From Xiphydria camelus (lineage: Eukaryota; Arthropoda; Insecta; Hymenoptera; Xiphydriidae), in NCBI GenBank assembly GCA_963678675.1, contig OY783193.1, positions 29,916,016-29,980,015 of the forward strand: 64,000 bases of DNA, given 5' to 3'. The translations under genes were made by a program, and so were the position numbers. The notes beneath the pieces were generated by a model. The model was not told where the DNA came from. It was given only the letters and a program-made list of their open reading frames with translations, and made no database searches. How positions within the stretch are numbered: the first letter of the stretch is position 1; the number at the start of each line of letters is the position of its first letter. Below are positions 1-9,422 of this stretch, in pieces.

Positions 1-22
1 ATGTGTTTGCATTTTTCTCCTT

Positions 23-545
23 CCCTAGTAGCAGAGGATATCTGTCAGACATCTACAAGATGTCTATATGGCTAGAAAATGATATCTATATTTGGTATAA
101 ATGGGGTCGAAATCTAGATATAGATAGCGCGTAGATGTCTGACAGATATCCTAAGTTAACAAGAATCGATATTCTGTGGTAAATATAATGATTGTTTAAA
201 ATTAAGAGTTAATACTATTAAACAAACTTAATTACAAAGCTCTATATTAGTTTTCTCATTCTTTAATAAAAAACTTTAAAACGAATTAGCAGCTAGCATT
301 TTATTAGAAAACGAGAAGACCCTCTAGTGCCTTGTAATCCCTTTTTTAAATATTATTAATTTTATATTTTATGAAATTATTATATTTACCACAGAATATC
401 GATTCTTGTCAACTTAGGATATCTGTCAGACATCTACACGCTGTCTATATCTAGATTTCGACCACATTTATACTAAATATAGATATCATTTTCTAGACAT
501 ATAGACATCTTGTAGATGTCTGACAGATATCCTCTGCTACTAGGG
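23..545. mobile_element. Foldback/MITE-like element with CCCTAGTAGC ends
   Basis: The left end reads CCCTAGTAGCAGAGG and the right end is its reverse complement. The inverted arms run about 23-190 and 378-545, separated by an AT-rich centre. Within the arms the motif AGATGTCTGACAGATATCC and its complement occur four times, so each arm also holds its own smaller inverted pair. There is no coding capacity. I could not resolve a target duplication. The end resembles the CCCnGAtAGC ends of the elements at 44-58 kb, which suggests but does not prove a relationship. Confidence 0.75.
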
Positions 546-1345
546 TTGGCCCACTGTACAGGAACACACAACACTTTTGATAGTCCCATCTTTAATTTCG
601 CCTATAATGTTGTGCACATGTCTTCTGATGTTGTAGTTTGGTAAATACGTAGATTTTATTTTCGGGTTAACAACGAATGTCCGGGGACACTTGCGATGCT
701 TGCACCGTGCGATGCTTGCGTAAGTGAGGAGCAGGAGGAGATACGAACACGATAACGAATTTTTCACGACTGCCGGGTAACGGCTCGCAAGGAATGCCGT
801 ATGCTTCGGCACAAGGACGGGTTTTTTTCCATTTCACGATGTGAGAAGAAAGTTTCGAGAAAGTGGAAGAGTAAAAACGTGAAAAAGACTCCGGGGTTGC
901 GCGCAGATACGTCGACGTTCCGTGATGCGCCCGTCCAGGGACAGGCATATGCGCGTCTCGAAGGCTGAATTTATATTTATGGGAGGTCAACTCTGGACGA
1001 TAACGGAGGGCAAAGGGTGCTCATGTCCTCCCGCGAGTCTAGTGAAAGTTTGGAGGGATTCGCGGAGCCCTGCGCGTGCCAAAACAATAAATAATGACTT
1101 CAGTCCCATAAGACTCTGTGTCAGTAGTATACTCATTTCGGCCATATTGGATTTTTCGAACTAAGCTCCTCCCCCATGTCAGATCCCAATAGCCAGAACG
1201 TAAAATTAAGTAAGCGAAAAAAATTAAATATAAAAGTTACACGGTCTTTTAAAGTACGCTCTTAAGAAGAGCTGATGAAATTTTCAAGTACAAATATGCA
1301 ATAATTTATTTGTTATAACAATTCTTCTCGCTGGGGTGTAAATCA
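546..1345. other. Unassigned stretch, no convincing gene
   Basis: Only short overlapping reading frames on both strands are present, none with a recognisable domain. The part around 1,000-1,060 resembles, with many changes, the reverse complement of sequence near 18,930-18,990 in arm 1 (shared words such as CCTCCCGCGAG). It is therefore probably a diverged copy of the same repeat. No RNA gene is seen. Confidence 0.4.
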
Positions 1346-2576
1346 ACGTATTTGCGTATTTTTTTTCTATCCACTAAAGTAAGTAGATAGAAAACCATAC
1401 AATAAATGTATAATATTAATAAGCTTCATATCACGCTTCAGTACAATACCCAACCGAACTAGGCAATAATAATAACTGACCACATTCTATCATTTAAAAA
1501 AATGTTTTATATTTATCTGACAAAAGAGCACGAAAGAAAATTAACGAAAAAAGAAATGAAATCCCCCCCCCTCCCCCCACCCCCTTCAAAACATCGACGA
1601 TGTATGATAGCACGAATTAATAAAATAGCTCCCTTTCCAAAGTAATCATGTAACAACTTACGAATCACCAAAGATAATGAAAAAATTACGATAAAAAAGT
1701 AATGAAATCATTACCGCCAAATTAATGAAAGCAAGTGTGTTGTCAAGGTATGTTGCGTTAATGAGAGAAATAGTACATAATTCCATACGATGCTAAACTT
1801 TGCTACAGAGACTAAAAACAATATAGAGGAAAAAAAACCAAGAGTTCCACTGAAACTGAGAATATATTCACAATTAACCATTGTATGGAATTATGTACTA
1901 TTTCTCTCATTAACGCAACATACCTTGACAACACACTTGCTTTCATTAATTTGGCGGTAATGATTTCATTACTTTTTTATCGTAATTTTTTCATTATCTT
2001 TGGTGATTCGTAAGTTGTTACATGATTACTTTGGAAAGGGAGCTATTTTATTAATTCGTGCTATCATACATCGTCGATGTTTTGAAGGGGGTTTTCCTCT
2101 AACGGAACTTAGTGCGTCACGGGGAATTCCAGGTACAGAACGCATCTGCACTTCAAATTTGCAAAACTAAATTAAATTTTTAACAAAAATATCAAGTATG
2201 AGAATAAAAAAATGTAAATTTCTATCGCAATTATATTGCAGAATCGAATAAATCGACTCTCAATTGGAAAAACCGAAAAAATTGAATTTCGTCGATTATA
2301 GCGCCATCTGCCATGAATCGAAAAAAATGTTTCAAATAAAAGTTATGTAGTTTTTAATGTGGAATACGAATATGCAATCAAAAGTGGGGGTTCCTATTTA
2401 AGATTTTGAAGCTTCCCCCTGCCCCACCCACAGAGGTTGGGGTGTGGGATCAACCTTGGTATCATTTGATAGTTTTTAAAAAAATATCGGATACGTATTT
2501 TTTCGTTTCCCGTTCTGAAGCATACTTTTCGAGATATTCAACCGTTTCCATACTTTACGGACACCCTGTATATATT
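1346..2576. repeat. 1.2-kb dispersed repeat, copy 1 (foldback core)
   Basis: The same sequence recurs in direct orientation at about 59,180-60,400. Inside it, inverted arms at about 1,580-1,791 and 1,880-2,091 form a foldback with a spacer of about 90 bp. The repeat continues to about 2,576, where it ends in GGACACCCTGTATAT. On the other strand this is an ACAGGGTGTCC terminus, common on insect repeats. The part from 2,121 on also occurs, inverted, at the outer end of arm 2 (43,430-43,846), so the outer edge of the giant inverted repeat falls inside this repeat. Confidence 0.8.
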
Positions 2577-3112
2577 ATATAGAAGGTAGGTGATGAACCG
2601 TGAACATTTGTTAATATTTTTCAGTGGGGTACACTTCCGATGAAATTGGAAAAATTATGTTATTAAGGACATTCCAAAGAAAAAAATGAGAAAAGAATTG
2701 GAGTGGTTCCGATTAATTATAACATAACAAAAATTGTTAAAAACTTCATAAATTTTTTTTGGGCGAATTTTCAAAAAAAAATTCAAGATATTTTTTTTTT
2801 TGGAATTGGCTCTTTAGGAAGAGTAACATATATTTTTTTCACGAAAATCGGTAGAGCCGTTCCGGAGAAAAAGCTGTTTTTCGATTTTACTTCCCCCCCT
2901 CATAACTCCCCCCCTATAGCGATTAGGGGTCTAAAAATTTAGGAGATTTAGTTTCTCATAGATGCCTATCAATCATATAATTTTGGTGCTGATACACGTG
3001 GGGGCAGATTTCACATGCTTATTCCGCTAGGCCCTTTGTATATTCATTTTGACATTGTAGACACTGCTAATTTTCACTACACTAGCAGTATGTTCGATTA
3101 AAAAGAAGTGTT
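2577..3112. other. Arm 1 flank left of the Polinton, non-coding
   Basis: This AT-rich sequence is mirrored at about 42,854-43,395 in arm 2. It has runs of A and T and no credible gene. Its last six bases (AGTGTT, 3,107-3,112) are the left target-site duplication of the Polinton. Confidence 0.75.
3107..3112 (+). repeat. Left 6-bp target-site duplication of the Polinton
   Basis: AGTGTT directly precedes the element end AGTAGATAAGC. The right side carries AATGTT (17,627-17,632), one base different. The unoccupied site in arm 2 (42,854-42,859, reverse strand) reads AGTGTT once, which shows the right copy has mutated. Confidence 0.92.
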
Positions 3113-4316
3113 AGTAGATAAGCTAGGCTGGTTCGAGCACAGTTTTCCGGACGGGTTGCCTACTTTCAGGGGCAAAATGGCGGGAAATTTGAATTTAGCG
3201 GAAGTGCGCATGCGCCGTGGCGGGAAATTTGAATTCGCGCATCACGTGACCCAGCGGAGCTCTGTGATTGGTCGAACCCCCACTCCTCGACCCAATGGAG
3301 CTCTGTCATTGGTTGAACCCCCACCAGATGGCGCCACTGTCGACGCTAGGTGTCGCCACCGTAGGCGGTGGCCATTTTGAATTTTACTCCGATAGAGCTC
3401 TGCCATTGGTTGAACCCCCACTCCTCGGTCTACACTATCAACGCCAGGTGGCGCCACTATCGACGCTAGGTGTCGCCACCGTAGGCGGCGACCATTTTGA
3501 ATGTTCCTCCAACGGAGCTCTGTCATTGGTCGAACCCCCACTCCTCGACCCAACGGAGCTCTGACATTGGTTGAACCCCAACTCCTCGACCCCCACCAGA
3601 TGGCGCCACCGTCGGCGGCGGCTATTTTGAAGTGCGCATGCGCCGTAGCGGGGAAATTTGAATGATACCCCTCCTCGACTCCCACCATCAACGCCAGGTG
3701 GCACCACTGTCGGCGGGTAGTCAACGCCAGGTATCTTGCTACTGCGCGTCCGATGACGTCATCGTTTCTCGTGCAGGTTCAGACTTGCTCCGCGCTACTG
3801 CGCAGTTTCGACCGCGTCCGATGACGTCATAGCTTATCGCATCGCTACTGTACAGGTTCCGACAGGCGCGTGCAGGTTCAGACTTGCACCGCGCTACTGC
3901 GCAGTTTCAACCGCGTCACATTCCTGATCGATGACGTCATAGCGTCGCTACTGCGCAGTTGACAGACTTTGAAATGCGTGCAGGTTCAGACTTGCTCTGC
4001 GCTACTGTACAGTTTCGACCGATCCGCGCGCGTCACATTCCTGAGCGATGACATCATGCCTTATCGCCTCGCTATTGCGCAGATGACAGACCTTGAAATG
4101 CGTGCAGGTTCAGACTTGCTCCACGCTACTGCACAGTTTCGACCGATCCGCGCGTGTCACATTCCTGAGCGATGACGTCATGCCTTATCGCGTCGCTATT
4201 GCGCAATTGACCGGCCTTGGAGTGCGTACAGGTTCAGACTTGCTCCACGCTACTGTACAGTTTCGACCAATCCGAGCGCGTCACATTCCTGAGCGATGAC
4301 GTCACGCATATAGGTT
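3113..4316. repeat. Polinton left terminal inverted repeat with subterminal arrays
   Basis: It pairs with 16,640-17,626, with indels of whole subrepeats. The outer 100 bp are unique. At about 3,230-3,700 a roughly 120-bp unit recurs, with the words GGTGGCGCCA, CTCCTCGACCC and ATTGGTTGAACCCC (an inverted or direct CCAAT box). At 3,740-4,316 a second unit has a period of 124 bp in its last three copies (starting near 3,969, 4,093 and 4,217). Each copy carries a TGACGTCA-type palindrome and a CTGCGCAG palindrome. Reading frames across this region are an effect of the repeats, not genes. Confidence 0.9.
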
Positions 4317-4437
4317 CCGACTTGCTCTCTTTTCCGAGAACTGTTTACTGCGATGATGTTCCTAGAATCGTGGTGACAGGTTCCGACGTTAACTATTCTA
4401 CCGTTGGGGAATCGCAGTTTAAATAATGAGACAACTT

Positions 4438-4443
4438 TTTATT
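4438..4443 (-). terminator. Likely polyadenylation signal of the leftward Polinton block
   Basis: AATAAA on the minus strand lies about 50 bases past the stop codon at 4,495 of the last leftward gene. The position suits mRNA 3' end formation in a eukaryotic host. Confidence 0.45.
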
Positions 4444-4494
4444 CGCCCCCTTTTTTAGCCTTTATTAGTAAAAAATATTTGTACAAAAGAGAAA

Positions 4495-5261
4495 TTAGCC
4501 TGCTTGACAATAAACGCAATCCTTTATCATGGGTCGTGGACCGTTGTAATCGTCTCTGCCTCTCGGCACCCGATGATGTATGCGACATCGACGACAATCG
4601 GCAATACCCTTGCTCTCGGTATATTTAACCGGTAGCTTATCCCACGCATCATCGATCGTGTTGGCTGCAAAGACGATGAGAAACTCTTTGGGAAGCTGGG
4701 CGATGTCTTCGGTGTTCATCGAGGTGAGGCTCTCCTTCTCGAAGAAAATTCTTAGAGAGCGTTCCAGAGACGGATGATCGTCCTTGTGCTTCAGCCACAT
4801 TTCCAAGCGTTTTGCGTTCTCAGCGGCGCAGTAATATCCATCGGAGCGGTGATACCGACATCTGGACGTTGGCTCGCTGCGCAGTTTTCTCAGTGAGGGG
4901 CAGGGGTTCTCAGCTCCTCCAAATTGACAACGACGCGCTCGGTGTGCTCTCGTAGCCAGGCTTCCTTCTCTTCGCCCTTCACGTATACCGTGGTGACGCC
5001 GCGTAGGTGAGGTCCGAGCACCTTTTTGATCGCGACGTACGGCACATCCCCAGAGTTCCACGTGAGTCCATGGAAGTTACGTTGCAGCCAGGAATTGCAG
5101 CAGCGATACGTCGCTGGCAGATACCGCCAAGGAAATGGTGGCTTGAAGAGGAAAGTCGTAGCTTCCTGCGACTCAGAGTTGAGGGGAAGCACGGCGAGCT
5201 CCTTCACCACGAATCGGTTGCCAGGCCTCTTGAAGCCCTGTACGTCGACCACGATTTCCAT
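4495..5261 (-). pseudogene. Conserved Polinton protein of unknown function, frameshifted
   Basis: The ATG at 5,259-5,261 opens a frame beginning MEIVVDVQGFKRPGNRF, which ends after 123 residues. The continuation lies in another frame down to 4,495. It is Cys/His-bearing in the middle, with a charged C-terminus ending in KDCVYCQAG. The switch is near 4,905-4,915, where the two frames share related residues around a Leu-Arg-Lys stretch. It lies 22 bp downstream of the major capsid gene and is probably co-transcribed with it. I recognise it as a gene that recurs next to the capsid genes of insect Polintons. An RNase H-like or exonuclease fold is possible, but I cannot show catalytic residues. 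Confidence 0.7.
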
Positions 5262-5283
5262 GATGAAACTGAACTCCTCGGAG

Positions 5284-6504
5284 CTACGCCAGCCTATTTA
5301 CCACACCACTGATCGGACGGTATTCCACTATGCGATCGTGCAGAATGAGGCAGTAGGCTGCAGTGTCGGCGGGGAAATTTGCACTCGCTTCGAACTCCAG
5401 ACGCACGTCCACCGGTCCCGATTTCACCGACTCGTTTTGCTTCGAACAATCTATGACGATGAGGGGTGCGTAATCGAGGAATTCGTCTTTGCTCAGCAAC
5501 GGCTGGGGCTCCTTGCCGTAGTACGTGGTCTGGAAATTGGCGTACATCTCGTACAGCAGGGCGTACTGATAGTGTCCAATGTCGAGATTGAGGTTTCCGT
5601 AGGGATAGCACTGCGAGTTCAGAAACAGCTTCACGTCTCTGATGCCACAGTGGTCGAATCGACTCGCGTTCTTGTTCTTCTTGTTCTTTCGACCGGTTTG
5701 GAAGCCCAGTACGACGTAGCGCGGTTTCTCCAACTGCGTCGAGGTCTTCACGGTCCACACGTGCTTAGAGGTGCGTGGAAGCAGAGGATACTCGTACAGT
5801 TCCCACGTGCGAAAGCTCATGGAGATGGGCCCGTCATTGGCGATAAAGTTCAGCAGCTGAATCTTTCGCTGATCCGAGACCCTGATGTACGGCATCATCC
5901 ACTCGAGCTTTAATATCACGATCTTGACGGCTTCCTCGGTCGATTGTACGACTGCATTCGTATCGCTGTTTGACCTCGTGAGAATCAGCTCATGCTTAGC
6001 GTTGACGACAATTCGTCGGTAGTCTTCAGCAAAACCGAGCATCAAGCTCAGCGGTATGGAGACGTCAAAGTAGCCTTCGTCATTGGTCAGCCTCTTGTTC
6101 TCTTCGACGTCGAGCCAGCCGGCGTTCTCCAGCAGTGAACGCTGACCGGGGCTCAAGGATACGAAGCTCTTCATGATGCTCGTCAGACCGACATTCTTGC
6201 TTCGATCGATCTCGACAGCGTTGATCTCGTAACGTATCGCCTCGAAGAGGTGGCAGATACCGCCGTTAACGAGAGTGGTGTTTGCAGCTGCAGCAGATCC
6301 GTCAGCCTTCAAGAGTCGACCGTGTACGTGCAGCGAGCTCCTGCTCGGTAGCAGATACACATCCTGGTGTTGAATGGCGATGCGAATTTCGTCGCTGTTG
6401 TTGAAGGTCGACGATGTGTACGGTTGGTGAGCATGCACTTCACAGTGGGCGATGGACTCGTCGAAGACGATCGGTGTGTGAACGGTTATGATCTCCGCCT
6501 CCAT
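5284..6504 (-). CDS. Polinton major capsid protein
   Basis: The 406-residue protein should form the double jelly-roll hexon of the virion-like particle predicted for Polintons. The start is the ATG at 6,502-6,504 (MEAEIITVHTPIVFD); the in-frame stretch upstream has no ATG. Near the C-terminus the block FQTGRKNKKNKNASRFDHC followed by IRDVKLFLNSQCYPY matches the conserved tail of arthropod Polinton MCPs. The frame is complete with no internal stop. It sits between the minor capsid gene (upstream) and the conserved unknown protein (downstream), the usual order. The double jelly-roll assignment comes from the family, not from a structure seen here. Confidence 0.88.
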   Translation of the reverse strand: MEAEIITVHTPIVFDESIAHCEVHAHQPYTSSTFNNSDEIRIAIQHQDVYLLPSRSSLHVHGRLLKADGSAAAANTTLVNGGICHLFEAIRYEINAVEIDRSKNVGLTSIMKSFVSLSPGQRSLLENAGWLDVEENKRLTNDEGYFDVSIPLSLMLGFAEDYRRIVVNAKHELILTRSNSDTNAVVQSTEEAVKIVILKLEWMMPYIRVSDQRKIQLLNFIANDGPISMSFRTWELYEYPLLPRTSKHVWTVKTSTQLEKPRYVVLGFQTGRKNKKNKNASRFDHCGIRDVKLFLNSQCYPYGNLNLDIGHYQYALLYEMYANFQTTYYGKEPQPLLSKDEFLDYAPLIVIDCSKQNESVKSGPVDVRLEFEASANFPADTAAYCLILHDRIVEYRPISGVVNRLA

Positions 6505-6674
6505 GATGCTGGGTAGACGACGAGTATGCAGCAGCAAAATCGCACTTTCACTTCTCCAGTCTTCCTCCTCCCTCGCTGGTTGCTTTCACTCGTAGACCCA
6601 GACTCGTCAGTAGCTCCACGTTCGGACGTGTTAGTGCTCTGAGAGGTACTCGACGACTGATGGTGTTTCGGCAT
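6486..6674 (-). CDS. Possible small Ser/Thr-rich protein upstream of the capsid gene
   Basis: A 62-residue ATG frame overlaps the start of the major capsid gene by 19 bases in another frame. It begins MPKHHQSSSTSQSTNTSERG and ends in a Cys/Val patch. A TATAC word lies about 15-20 bases upstream (minus strand, near 6,690), so this region could equally be the 5' leader of the capsid mRNA. No family is recognised. It is kept because it fills the gap between two real genes and starts with ATG. Confidence 0.3.
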   Translation of the reverse strand: MPKHHQSSSTSQSTNTSERGATDESGSTSESNQRGRRKTGEVKVRFCCCILVVYPASWRRRS

Positions 6675-6717
6675 GTTGGCTCGCTCTTGTATACTCTCCC
6701 GTGGTAAACGATCCCCA

Positions 6718-7407
6718 TCACGACGATTTGACGTGCAGTCTCACGGTTATGACTTCCCCACGGAAATTCACCAAGTCCCCGTCCTGATCGACCAATCGCA
6801 GTTGAAGGTGATGTATCGCTTGGATGGCGATCGGCAGGTAAATGACGTGGCTCGGTACCTCCACGATCTTATATCCCGGTGGAACGGTGGGGAAAAATTC
6901 GTGGATGGTGTGCACTCTGCGCTCGTTGATGAAGGCCCCCGCGGTTATGTTGCACTCGACTCTCAGCGCGTTGACCTTGAGGATGGTCACGGGTAGATCG
7001 GATTGATGATTGACATTCGCCTCCAGAATGCGCGGTGTGAAACCCAACAGCTGGCCAATGCTGTCGTCCGGTCGAAAGTCCACCTCGTGACTGCACCTGA
7101 CTTCACTGCGGAGCGTGTTGTTGTTGGGCTTGATGTGGATGGCGATATTCTGGTCGAAAAGTGCCTTTTGCACGTAGCTCTCGATGTCCTCGATCTCGTA
7201 GCTGCCGGTGGGTATGACGATCACCTTTCCTTCCCCGATGTGCAGCTTATTGTTTCCAACGTCTATGTTGGGTATCGAGTTGAAGGTCAGCAGTTCCACC
7301 AACCCGAGTGTGTAGCTCTTGAAGGGCGAGAGTTCGATGGGTGGAAAGTACTGCGCCTCGAGCACCGAGGACGTCCCCGATAGAGTCAGCGTGAACGATT
7401 CCGCCAT
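6718..7407 (-). CDS. Polinton minor capsid (penton-like) protein
   Basis: The 229-residue protein starts at ATG 7,405-7,407 (MAESFTLTLSGTSS); codons further upstream lack an ATG. In Polintons this single jelly-roll protein is predicted to form the pentameric vertices and pairs with the major capsid protein. The N-terminal pattern LTLSG...YFPPIELSP and the downstream PNIDVGNNKLHI are typical. The frame is intact. It lies just downstream of the protease gene (stop 7,440; gap about 30 bp), so these virion genes are probably transcribed and used together. Confidence 0.85.
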   Translation of the reverse strand: MAESFTLTLSGTSSVLEAQYFPPIELSPFKSYTLGLVELLTFNSIPNIDVGNNKLHIGEGKVIVIPTGSYEIEDIESYVQKALFDQNIAIHIKPNNNTLRSEVRCSHEVDFRPDDSIGQLLGFTPRILEANVNHQSDLPVTILKVNALRVECNITAGAFINERRVHTIHEFFPTVPPGYKIVEVPSHVIYLPIAIQAIHHLQLRLVDQDGDLVNFRGEVITVRLHVKSS

Positions 7408-7439
7408 GACTGCGAGGTATCGATGGATGTGCAAACGTT

Positions 7440-7808
7440 TTATAGCAGCTGCTCACTCAAGAACTTGAGACACAAATGCCCGCATTCAAAAGTGCCATAG
7501 TCCTGATACCGCTCGTGATTGTACTTGACACTGCCAACGCCGAGATACGTCATGAGATCCGGCGGTGGACGTAGATTGCCGAAACTGTCAAAGTACACGA
7601 CATCGTTGTCGACCTTTCGGTAGGCGACCCAGTGAGTTCCGGGACCACTCGCGTCGTCGAGGTTAACGATGGCTGATTCACACCTTCGAGGTCCACTTCT
7701 GGGTAGGGTGTTTCGCATGAAGACTCCGCGAAAGTGTGGAATCTTCCAGATTCTCGCGTACTTTCGTAGGTCAGCATCGGTTAGCGCTCGGCGGGGCAGT
7801 GTCGCTAT
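7440..7808 (-). pseudogene. Adenain-like capsid maturation protease, start codon lost
   Basis: About 122 residues of the C48/adenovirus-type cysteine protease fold that matures capsid proteins. The expected residues are present: GTHWVAY (catalytic His), VYFDSFG (acidic residue) and FECGHLCLKFL (catalytic Cys). The frame is open from the last base of the upstream stop codon, giving TAATA at 7,806-7,810. A one-base overlapped stop/start is expected there, but the triplet is ATA instead of ATG. The first ATG in frame (7,716-7,718) would drop 30 conserved residues, including KIPHFRGVF. So the core is intact but normal initiation looks lost. Use of a non-AUG start cannot be excluded. Confidence 0.8.
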
Positions 7809-8596
7809 TAGTTTTTTGGATGTGGTCGCAGATGAAGTCCCAGACGACGTCTGTAGGGTTTCAAATAAAGCCCTCTGCCCAACGCGATGGCTTCCATCGT
7901 TCGATTGTGTCTCTGACTTTCCTCCAGCTGTCGTTTAGCTGCACTCGCGTCGTTCACAGCCTTGACGATTCCAGCAGTGCCACCTGCCAACGCTCCGGTT
8001 GCACTGAGACCCGCGAATAGCGGTATGAGGAATGGCAGGAAACCGCCAATTTTCGAAGGTACAGGTAGAATGCGCGGAGATCGCACTTTGGATCTTCCAC
8101 CGGCTCTCTTGACAGCCTCGCGTGCACCTCGAAGGGCCGATTTGACGGCTGTGAGCGCATTATTGCCGGGGAGCATGGACTTCTTCGCTGCGTCGACGAT
8201 CTTCCTCAGCGCGGTTGAAGGCTTCTGCTTCTTCTGCTTCTTAACACCCATTCCGAGTTTTCTCTTGACCTTCATGGTGTTCGATACAGCCAGCGCAGCC
8301 GCTCTCTCGGCAATGCTCGCGTCTTTGGCGAATACACGTCGCAAGGCCTTCGCCGCGAGCACCTTGTCCGCCCGACTCCTCGCTTCGAGATTCTCGCGGT
8401 TTCTCGAATAGGTGATGTCGTGCTCCTTGCAAGCCGCGTCGAGGGGATTGATCCCCGGATCACCTCGCGCGAGCCTCTCGGCCAAACTCGTGCCCGGTCC
8501 GCAGTACTGGTATCCCGGGATGTGTAGCTCGACGGGGAGTTTGTTGATGATGCTGTTGACGATACCTTTACCAGTCTTAGATCTGTGCACGATCAT
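7808..8596 (-). CDS. Phospholipase A2-like virion protein with hydrophobic C-terminal segment
   Basis: 262 residues from ATG 8,594-8,596 (MIVHRSKTGKG). Residues 22-65 carry the parvovirus-VP1-type PLA2 signature: Ca-binding loop YCGPGT (31-36) and the His-Asp pair in CKEHD (59-60). The middle (about 105-175) is rich in Lys/Arg. Residues 184-211 form a Gly/Ala-rich hydrophobic segment, like the membrane-active tail of adenovirus core protein pX. By analogy it may breach membranes during entry; that role is inferred. It is the first gene of the leftward block and shares a short TATA-bearing intergenic region with the divergent ATPase gene. Confidence 0.85.
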   Translation of the reverse strand: MIVHRSKTGKGIVNSIINKLPVELHIPGYQYCGPGTSLAERLARGDPGINPLDAACKEHDITYSRNRENLEARSRADKVLAAKALRRVFAKDASIAERAAALAVSNTMKVKRKLGMGVKKQKKQKPSTALRKIVDAAKKSMLPGNNALTAVKSALRGAREAVKRAGGRSKVRSPRILPVPSKIGGFLPFLIPLFAGLSATGALAGGTAGIVKAVNDASAAKRQLEESQRHNRTMEAIALGRGLYLKPYRRRLGLHLRPHPKN

Positions 8597-8659
8597 GTCC
8601 AGGACGTAACTGAAGGACAAGTCTATATAAACGCGGTAGTTATAGCTCTCGCACCAGTC
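8597..8659. promoter_or_regulatory. Divergent promoter with symmetric TATATA
   Basis: Only 63 bases separate the ATG of the leftward PLA2-like gene (8,596) and the rightward ATPase (8,660). TATATAA at 8,624-8,630 reads as a TATA box on both strands, about 28-30 bases from each ATG. One element may therefore direct both gene blocks. The spacing is unusually short, so very short 5' leaders are implied. Confidence 0.55.
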
Positions 8660-9376
8660 ATGACCGAACTACGATTCAATGAACAGTCCACCAGACTGCC
8701 CGTGATGAACTTTGACGAGCTCGCGCAACGAAGTGCTGAGGAGAAGAAGCGGCACGGTGATTTGCTGCCAAATAGCGTGCGGGCCGTATTTTGCGGACCA
8801 TCCAATTGCGGCAAGACGAACGCGCTGCTCACCCTCGTGACGCATCCCAATGGACTGAGATTCGAGAACGTGTACGTCTACTCGAAATCGCTCAATCAGC
8901 CCAAGTACAGGTTCCTGGAAAAAGTGCTCGATTCGGTGGACGGTGTCGAGTACCACCCCTTCAACGAGCACGAGCAGGTGGTGTCACCGGAAGAGACGCG
9001 TCCAAACTCGATAATGATCTTCGACGACGTCGCTTGCGAGAAGCAAGACAGCATTAGAGCCTTTTTCTGCATGGGTCGACACAGGGACGTCGACTGCTTC
9101 TACCTCTGTCAGACGTATGCTCGTATTCCCAAGCATCTGGTGCGCGATAATGTCAACCTGCTGGTACTCTTTCGGCAGGATGACACGAATCTCCGACACG
9201 TTTACGACGATCACGTGAACACGGACATGCCTTATGTGAAGTTCAAGGACATATGCTCCGCTTGCTGGAATGCCGACAAGTACGGATTCGTCGTCATCGA
9301 CAAGGACCGTGAGCTCAATGAGGACAGATACAGGAGGGGTTTCGACTGTTTCGTGAACCTGATAAAGGTGCAATGA
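8660..9376 (+). CDS. Polinton genome-packaging ATPase (FtsK/HerA, A32-like)
   Basis: 238 residues from ATG 8,660 (MTELRFNEQST). Walker A is GPSNCGKT (46-53) and Walker B is IMIFDDV (118-124). A downstream FYLCQTY matches the sensor-like motif of A32-type ATPases. The family pumps DNA into preformed capsids. The frame is complete and the length is normal. It is the first gene of the rightward block. An in-frame extension upstream lacks an ATG and runs into the promoter, so it was not used. Confidence 0.92.
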   Translation: MTELRFNEQSTRLPVMNFDELAQRSAEEKKRHGDLLPNSVRAVFCGPSNCGKTNALLTLVTHPNGLRFENVYVYSKSLNQPKYRFLEKVLDSVDGVEYHPFNEHEQVVSPEETRPNSIMIFDDVACEKQDSIRAFFCMGRHRDVDCFYLCQTYARIPKHLVRDNVNLLVLFRQDDTNLRHVYDDHVNTDMPYVKFKDICSACWNADKYGFVVIDKDRELNEDRYRRGFDCFVNLIKVQ

Positions 9377-9422
9377 CTGATGAAGCGTTGATCAGTCGAT
9401 TCTGGTATCCGGACGTGTCAAC

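Noticed and set aside
3242..4426. Several ORFs of 68-160 residues in the Polinton TIRs, repeated at both ends
   Set aside because: They follow the 110-124-bp tandem units and occur in both TIRs. They have no domain and no independent start context.
5007..5913. Plus-strand frames across the capsid genes (up to 295 residues)
   Set aside because: They are antisense shadows of the major capsid and neighbouring genes. The minus frames carry the family motifs.
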